This document shows, one piece after another, positions 60,210 to 64,000 of a stretch of 64,000 bases of DNA (positions are counted from its first letter, which is position 1; each line of letters opens with the position of its first letter). Location: NCBI RefSeq assembly GCF_003730275.1, contig NZ_QTTA01000019.1, positions 120,879-184,878 of the forward strand, in the 5' to 3' direction. The notes under the pieces are model-generated. The model ran no database searches. It saw only the letters and a list, made by a program, of their open reading frames with translations, and was not told where the DNA came from. The DNA is from Brevundimonas halotolerans. Its GTDB lineage: Bacteria > Pseudomonadota > Alphaproteobacteria > Caulobacterales > Caulobacteraceae. The position numbers and the translations under genes were made by a program.

Positions 60210-60529
60210 CGCCGGGCGCTCGGCCAGAACCCGGACCTGCCGCGATCGGGTATGGATAGGGACGGCAGACTCGCCCGCGAATGACGCGACGTCCGTCGGG
60301 GTACGGGTCCGCACGTCAACGTCCGCCTTTCACCCCGGGGCGACAGTCCGGTCTCGACCCGTTGCGGACTTTAACCGTCCTCGCCGAACATTGAAGGTTC
60401 GGGGGCCATCGTGCCACCGCCATAGGCTCTCAAAAGTTACGAGGACCGCCCCCTCGTCGGAACGGTCGATCTTCTGGTCGCAGAACCAACACGAATATTC
60501 GGCCATGATCGTAGCTTAGCGGCGAAAAG

Positions 60530-60578
60530 GTCCGCTTCCCACCCTCAGGCGAAGGTCGGCTCCCGACCCAAAGCGGAC
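60530..60578. repeat. Nested inverted repeat in the gene-poor stretch
   Basis: The outer arms GTCCGCTT (60530-60537) and AAGCGGAC (60571-60578) enclose GGTCGG-CTC-CCGACC (60554-60568). Related GTCCGCTT..CCCAAAGCGGAC elements are familiar to me from intergenic DNA of several proteobacteria, but I could not compare copies here. Confidence 0.5.
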
Positions 60579-60629
60579 TGAAGACGTCTACTGGGTGAAC
60601 TTCGGCTTCCCCAGCCAAACGATGACGAT

Positions 60630-60743
60630 CTACTCATCCCGAGACCATGACCACCAGGCGGCTGCCGCCAAAACGGCGCCTACAAGGTCCACCACCGTCG
60701 ACAACACTGTGGTGCGACGGCGCAGCGCAACTTTTTGGATCAT
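60630..60743 (-). CDS. Possible 37-residue membrane peptide
   Basis: The minus-strand ORF starts at ATG 60743 and ends with TAG (60630-60632). It encodes a basic N-terminus (MIQKVALRRR) followed by a hydrophobic helix of about 20 residues (VVDLVGAVLAAAAWW) and SWSRDE. The charge distribution fits a small single-pass protein with its N-terminus in the cytoplasm. No clear ribosome-binding site is visible, so this is a tentative call. Confidence 0.3.
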   Translation of the reverse strand: MIQKVALRRRTTVLSTVVDLVGAVLAAAAWWSWSRDE

Positions 60744-60954
60744 ATTGCGGGGCGACGGCGAGTCTCCTGCGTGGAGGGGCGTAGCAAGCTCGCCAAGCGT
60801 TGGCCGATACTCCGATTACGATATTAGGCGTGGCCCGCCGTCGAATTGGGCGACAGCGGGCCACTTCTGGAGGCGGGCGACGTCGACAGGGGATGCGAGG
60901 TGCCTCCCGTAGCTCCAGATATCTGTCACGAATCTTTTTGGTGGAGATTTCCGC

Positions 60955-61515
60955 TCAGCGCTGATTGACGATGGCCGTATGGGCGTTTCGGTTCTGGGCG
61001 AACGCGGCTTCGTTCGATCCCTGCGCGATCGGCCGCTCCTTGCCAAAACTGATGGTGTCGATCCTGCTTGCCGGGATACCTCGGCCGATCAGATACGTCC
61101 GAACGGCTTCGGCGCGACGAGCGCCCAAGGCGAGGTTGTATTCGCGGGTTCCGCGTTCGTCCGCATTCCCCTCGATCCTCACGGTGATTTCGGGATAACG
61201 CCGCAGCCATGCCGCCTGTGCGTCCAGTTGCGGATATGCGTCTGCGCGCAGCTGATAGCTGTCCAGATCAAAATAGACCCGATCTCCGACATTTATGCGG
61301 AAGTCTTCGGCGCTCCCCGGTGCACTACCTGCACCGCCCGCGACCCTGTCGTCGCCGTAGCCGCCCGTTGAGGGCATCGCGACCGGTCCCCCGTCGGCCG
61401 CGCTCGTCGCGACGGACCGATGCGAACAGGCCGACAGGGATCCCGCCGACAAAAGAAGTGCGAGGACACAGGCTGTGGCCAGCGGTCGAGATGGATGGCG
61501 TGTAGATCCGTTCAT
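60955..61515 (-). CDS. Pal-like OmpA-family lipoprotein
   Basis: The 186-residue protein has a lipobox (LSAC near residue 30), a linker and an OmpA/Pal peptidoglycan-binding domain with NADERGTREYNLALGARRAEAV and the DTISFGKERPI tail. Canonical Pal is part of the Tol-Pal envelope system. Neither tolB nor ybgF lies nearby, so this is likely an additional copy. The start at 61515 has GGAGACTTTC before the ATG. Opposite to the KdpD-like gene. Confidence 0.88.
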   Translation of the reverse strand: MNGSTRHPSRPLATACVLALLLSAGSLSACSHRSVATSAADGGPVAMPSTGGYGDDRVAGGAGSAPGSAEDFRINVGDRVYFDLDSYQLRADAYPQLDAQAAWLRRYPEITVRIEGNADERGTREYNLALGARRAEAVRTYLIGRGIPASRIDTISFGKERPIAQGSNEAAFAQNRNAHTAIVNQR

Positions 61516-61655
61516 GAAAGTCTCCATTTCGACAGACGATGGAACGGCCCTCCTCCCGCCTCAAGCATAGGATTTTTATGGCTCTCCCTGAGGGGAGCAA
61601 AACGTTGCAAGACTGACGCTCTCACTCGCCCTCCTCTGGTCCAGGAAACGCTGCC

Positions 61656-63194
61656 TTGCTCTCTTACACGCCCGGAGATGGCCCAAATCTCGCATCGATA
61701 CAGGATGCGCCCCGGCCGACAGCTTGGCTTTTGGAGCGGTTCGACGCGGGGCTGGGTTTGGTTGGACAGTTCGTGGCCGCAGCCTCGGTGGTGCTTTTAG
61801 GGACGTTTACGGCGGTCCTGCTGTATCAAGTGTTCGACCTCACCCGGTTGGCGATCTTCTTTCTCGGCTCGGTGATCGTCTGCGCTCTCTTCTTCGGGAC
61901 GCGTCCGTCCATATTTGCGGCATTTCTGGCGTTCATTGCCTACAATTTTAGCCTCGTTGAACCACGCTTCAGCCTCCAGTTCGCAGGCGCGGACGACGCC
62001 CTTACGCTATCGGTGTTTCTGATCGTCGCGCTGCTGGTCGGCGGGCTCGCCGGACGGGTTCGTGAGAGTGAGCGCGACAGCCGTCGCCGGGCAGATTTAC
62101 TGGAGACGCTTCTTGAGGCGAGCCGCGCATTCAGCGCGGCAGCCGATGCGGCAGTGCTCAGAGATGAACTCGCCGCCCAGCTTCAAATGGCAACCGACGG
62201 CGAAACGTTCGTTCTCCCGCCGGGAACGGCGGAAGACCGGTTCGACGACAGTGTCCTCGCTTTGGTCGCCAAGGCCGAAACATCGGGCCAACTCGTCTCA
62301 CAGGGAGCTTGGCGCGCCAAGTCCCTGTCGCGTGAGAGCACACTTGGTGTCGCAGTCTGGCGGATCGGAGAAACCCCGGCTTCGCATCTCGGAGCCCAGA
62401 ACAGGCTCTGCGGTCTGCTGGTCGATCTTGCCGCTGCTGCGCTGGATCGCATCAGGCTCGTCCATCTCCAGACGGAGGTGGAGGCGGGTGTGAGAGCCGG
62501 GACGCTGCGCGATGCGATCTTGGGATCCATTTCCCACGACCTCCGCACTCCACTGGCGACGGTCATGGCGTCCGCGAGCAGTCTGCGGGACTACGGCGAG
62601 CGCTTTGATGTCGAGACGCGGCGCAGTCTGGCGAGCGACATATTCCATGAGGCCGACCGCCTAAACTCCTATCTCGAAAGCCTGCTTGCCCTCTCACAGA
62701 TCGAGGCCGGTCACATCTCGCCCAACTTGTGCCCCATGGCGGTGATCGAGGTCGTTGATGCTGCCATCAGCCGTCTGGGACCCGACGCACAGTACAGGTT
62801 TCACACTGCATCACTGGATGAAGCGCTGGAGATCGAGGCCGATATGGCTTTGCTTGAACAGGCAATATTCAATGTGCTGCACAATGCTCTCGTACACGGC
62901 GGTCCATCCATCCGGGTCGAGATCACTGCGCGACGAGCGGACGGAAGGGTGGAACTGGTGATCGAGGACAATGGGTCGGGCGTGCCCGATCACGAATACG
63001 ACCAGCTTTGCAAGAAGTTCTATCGGGGGGAACTGCGGCGGCCGGACGCCCCGGGGACGGGCATCGGACTCTCGATCACCGAAGGCTTCGTAGAGGCGAT
63101 GGGAGGCTCCATCCGTCTGGAGAAAAGCCTCGGAAGCCCGAAGGGTCTAAGGGTGACGATTACCCTTTCCGAGAAGGGGGGTGCGGCGGCATGA
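61656..63194 (+). CDS. KdpD-like sensor histidine kinase lacking the N-terminal KdpD domain
   Basis: The 512-residue protein has DUF4118-type membrane helices (about 40-125), a GAF-like region, a HisKA domain with His294 in ISHDLRTPLA and an HATPase domain (FNVLHNALVHGG, IEDNGSGVPDHEY, GTGIGLSITEGF). In full-length KdpD (about 900 residues) an N-terminal KdpD/Usp part senses K+ and c-di-AMP; it is absent. TTG at 61656 follows AGGAAA and is the probable start. It overlaps kdpE by 4 bp. Confidence 0.85.
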   Translation: MLSYTPGDGPNLASIQDAPRPTAWLLERFDAGLGLVGQFVAAASVVLLGTFTAVLLYQVFDLTRLAIFFLGSVIVCALFFGTRPSIFAAFLAFIAYNFSLVEPRFSLQFAGADDALTLSVFLIVALLVGGLAGRVRESERDSRRRADLLETLLEASRAFSAAADAAVLRDELAAQLQMATDGETFVLPPGTAEDRFDDSVLALVAKAETSGQLVSQGAWRAKSLSRESTLGVAVWRIGETPASHLGAQNRLCGLLVDLAAAALDRIRLVHLQTEVEAGVRAGTLRDAILGSISHDLRTPLATVMASASSLRDYGERFDVETRRSLASDIFHEADRLNSYLESLLALSQIEAGHISPNLCPMAVIEVVDAAISRLGPDAQYRFHTASLDEALEIEADMALLEQAIFNVLHNALVHGGPSIRVEITARRADGRVELVIEDNGSGVPDHEYDQLCKKFYRGELRRPDAPGTGIGLSITEGFVEAMGGSIRLEKSLGSPKGLRVTITLSEKGGAAA

Positions 63195-63877
63195 CCAAGA
63201 TTCTTCTGGTCGAGGACGAGCCTCACATCGTGCGGGCCCTGAGTCCCGCGCTGGAAGCCGAAGGCTACGAAATAACGCCGGTCGGCAATGGCAGCGCGGC
63301 CATGGAGGCGCTCGCGGGCGAGGGATTTGATCTCATCTTGCTCGACCTGGGTCTGCCTGACATGGACGGCAAGGTCGTCATCGAGCGGATCCGGGAATGG
63401 TCAGAGGTCCCCATCATTGTCCTCAGCGCCCGGCACCTGGAAGAGGAGAAAATCGCCGCCTTTGATCTCGGAGCAGACGACTACGTCAACAAGCCATTTG
63501 CAATGGGGGAACTCTTGGCTCGCCTGCGCGCCGCACAACGGGGTCGCGACCGGCGGTTCTCTTCAGTCTCGGTGTTCAAGGCCGGCGGCCTCACCATGGA
63601 CCTTTCTAGCCGGCGGGTCTGGATTGAGGATGAACCAATTCACCTTACGCCCAAGGAGTACGACCTCGCCCGAACCCTTGCGCGTTATGCTGGCCGCGTG
63701 GTCACGCACCGCCAAATCGCCGCAGCAGTCTGGGGAGGAGCCGGTTCTGTCGATAGTCAATCTATTCGCGTCCTCGTCGCACAGTTGCGGCAAAAGATCG
63801 AACGCAATCCAGCACGCCCCCGTATCGTACTTACTGAACAAGGCCTCGGCTACAGAATGATCGAGCCGCTGGACTAG
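63191..63877 (+). CDS. KdpE-like response regulator
   Basis: The 228-residue OmpR-family regulator has a receiver (DEP acidic pair, Asp52 in LLDLGLPD, Ser/Ala switch in LSA, Lys in NKPF) and a winged-helix DNA-binding domain (LTPKEYDLARTLARYAGRVV, HRQIAAAVWG, VAQLRQKIERNP). It matches KdpE. The start overlaps the kinase stop (ATGA). No kdpFABC is seen in the window, so targets are unknown. Confidence 0.87.
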   Translation: MTKILLVEDEPHIVRALSPALEAEGYEITPVGNGSAAMEALAGEGFDLILLDLGLPDMDGKVVIERIREWSEVPIIVLSARHLEEEKIAAFDLGADDYVNKPFAMGELLARLRAAQRGRDRRFSSVSVFKAGGLTMDLSSRRVWIEDEPIHLTPKEYDLARTLARYAGRVVTHRQIAAAVWGGAGSVDSQSIRVLVAQLRQKIERNPARPRIVLTEQGLGYRMIEPLD

Positions 63878-63890
63878 GACGAATCGACAT

Positions 63891-64000
63891 TCAGCGCATC
63901 CAGAGCATGGAGGCAGCGATGTGGACGAAGGCCAGGTAGTGGCTGGCGAGCCTGTCGAAGCGTGTCGCGAAGCGGCGGAAGTGCTTGAGCTTGTTGAAGC
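63891..64000 (-). mobile_element. 3' end of an IS5-family transposase (partial)
   Basis: The minus-strand frame ends at TGA (63891-63893) and reads RRFATRFDRLASHYLAFVHI..LWMR toward the edge, a typical C-terminus of IS5-family (IS427-like) DDE transposases. The 5' part is outside the window. The element begins 13 bp after the kdpE stop. No terminal repeat could be fixed. Confidence 0.8.

Larger units (their letters stand above)
60210..60954. other. 745-bp gene-poor stretch
   Basis: No ORF here has credible codon usage or a recognised product, apart from the possible 37-residue peptide at 60630-60743. A nested inverted repeat lies at 60530-60578. The composition is less GC-biased than the flanks. 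This marks the boundary between backbone and the accessory-looking end of the window. Confidence 0.6.

Overview
The window is GC-rich DNA from an alphaproteobacterium of the Caulobacteraceae, most probably Brevundimonas or a close relative. The evidence is a PopZ polar organiser (38118-38747), the cell-cycle kinase CckA directly after flhB (51050-53128), a CarD/CdnL regulator, several CtrA-type TTAA-N7-TTAA boxes, and protein-level similarity to Caulobacter families throughout. Nearly all of it reads as chromosomal backbone. The last 4 kb (about 60210-64000) looks accessory: it is less GC-biased, has a 745-bp stretch without a clear gene, an extra Pal-like lipoprotein, an orphan KdpD/KdpE-like pair, and the 3' end of an IS5-type transposase running off the edge.

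Layout. 1-5017: a minus-strand operon of a Mur-ligase paralogue, a TonB-dependent receptor without a signal peptide and a PepSY membrane protein, divergent from an LD-carboxypeptidase (murein recycling). 5112-9716: a CtrA box, then a spermidine-synthase-like membrane protein, a lipoprotein of the isoaspartyl-methyltransferase family and a two-repeat retropepsin-like protease. 9710-24751: housekeeping and envelope genes (zinc peptidase, desaturase, HTH/membrane-protein pair, hydrolase, ubiA, EamA transporter, cold-shock protein, extensin-like protein, serine hydrolase, GluQRS, DNA glycosylase, TRIC-type channel, HNH protein, transglutaminase, M1 aminopeptidase). 24843-35245: rpmB, cytochrome c, carD, ferredoxin, S4 protein, Suv3-like helicase, tRNA-Arg(CCT), radical SAM protein, RNA methyltransferases. 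35242-41314: valS, popZ, a TolC-type channel, a degenerate PCMT and tRNA-Cys, an arrangement resembling that of Caulobacter. 41342-53128: a large TPR protein, HU, the flagellar export and basal-body genes fliO-fliP, flgB-flgC-fliE and fliQ-fliR-flhB, then cckA. 53201-60209: DUF885 protein, small lipoproteins, a broken DUF1176 gene, icd and two DUF2939 paralogues.

Themes. FliO/P/Q/R and FlhB form the flagellar export gate, and FlgB/FlgC/FliE form the proximal rod. CckA and the CtrA boxes tie this set to the cell cycle.

Main oddities: a tRNA-Arg whose universal G19-C56 elbow pair appears swapped to C19-G56; a 40-bp palindromic element present twice, once in frame inside a desaturase, with compensatory changes in its outer stem; an array of four CCCGGA/TCCGGG hairpins inside 14-bp inverted repeats downstream of icd; an amber stop in a DUF1176 gene; and a TonB-dependent receptor without an export signal. 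I saw no CRISPR array, prophage or obvious defence island.
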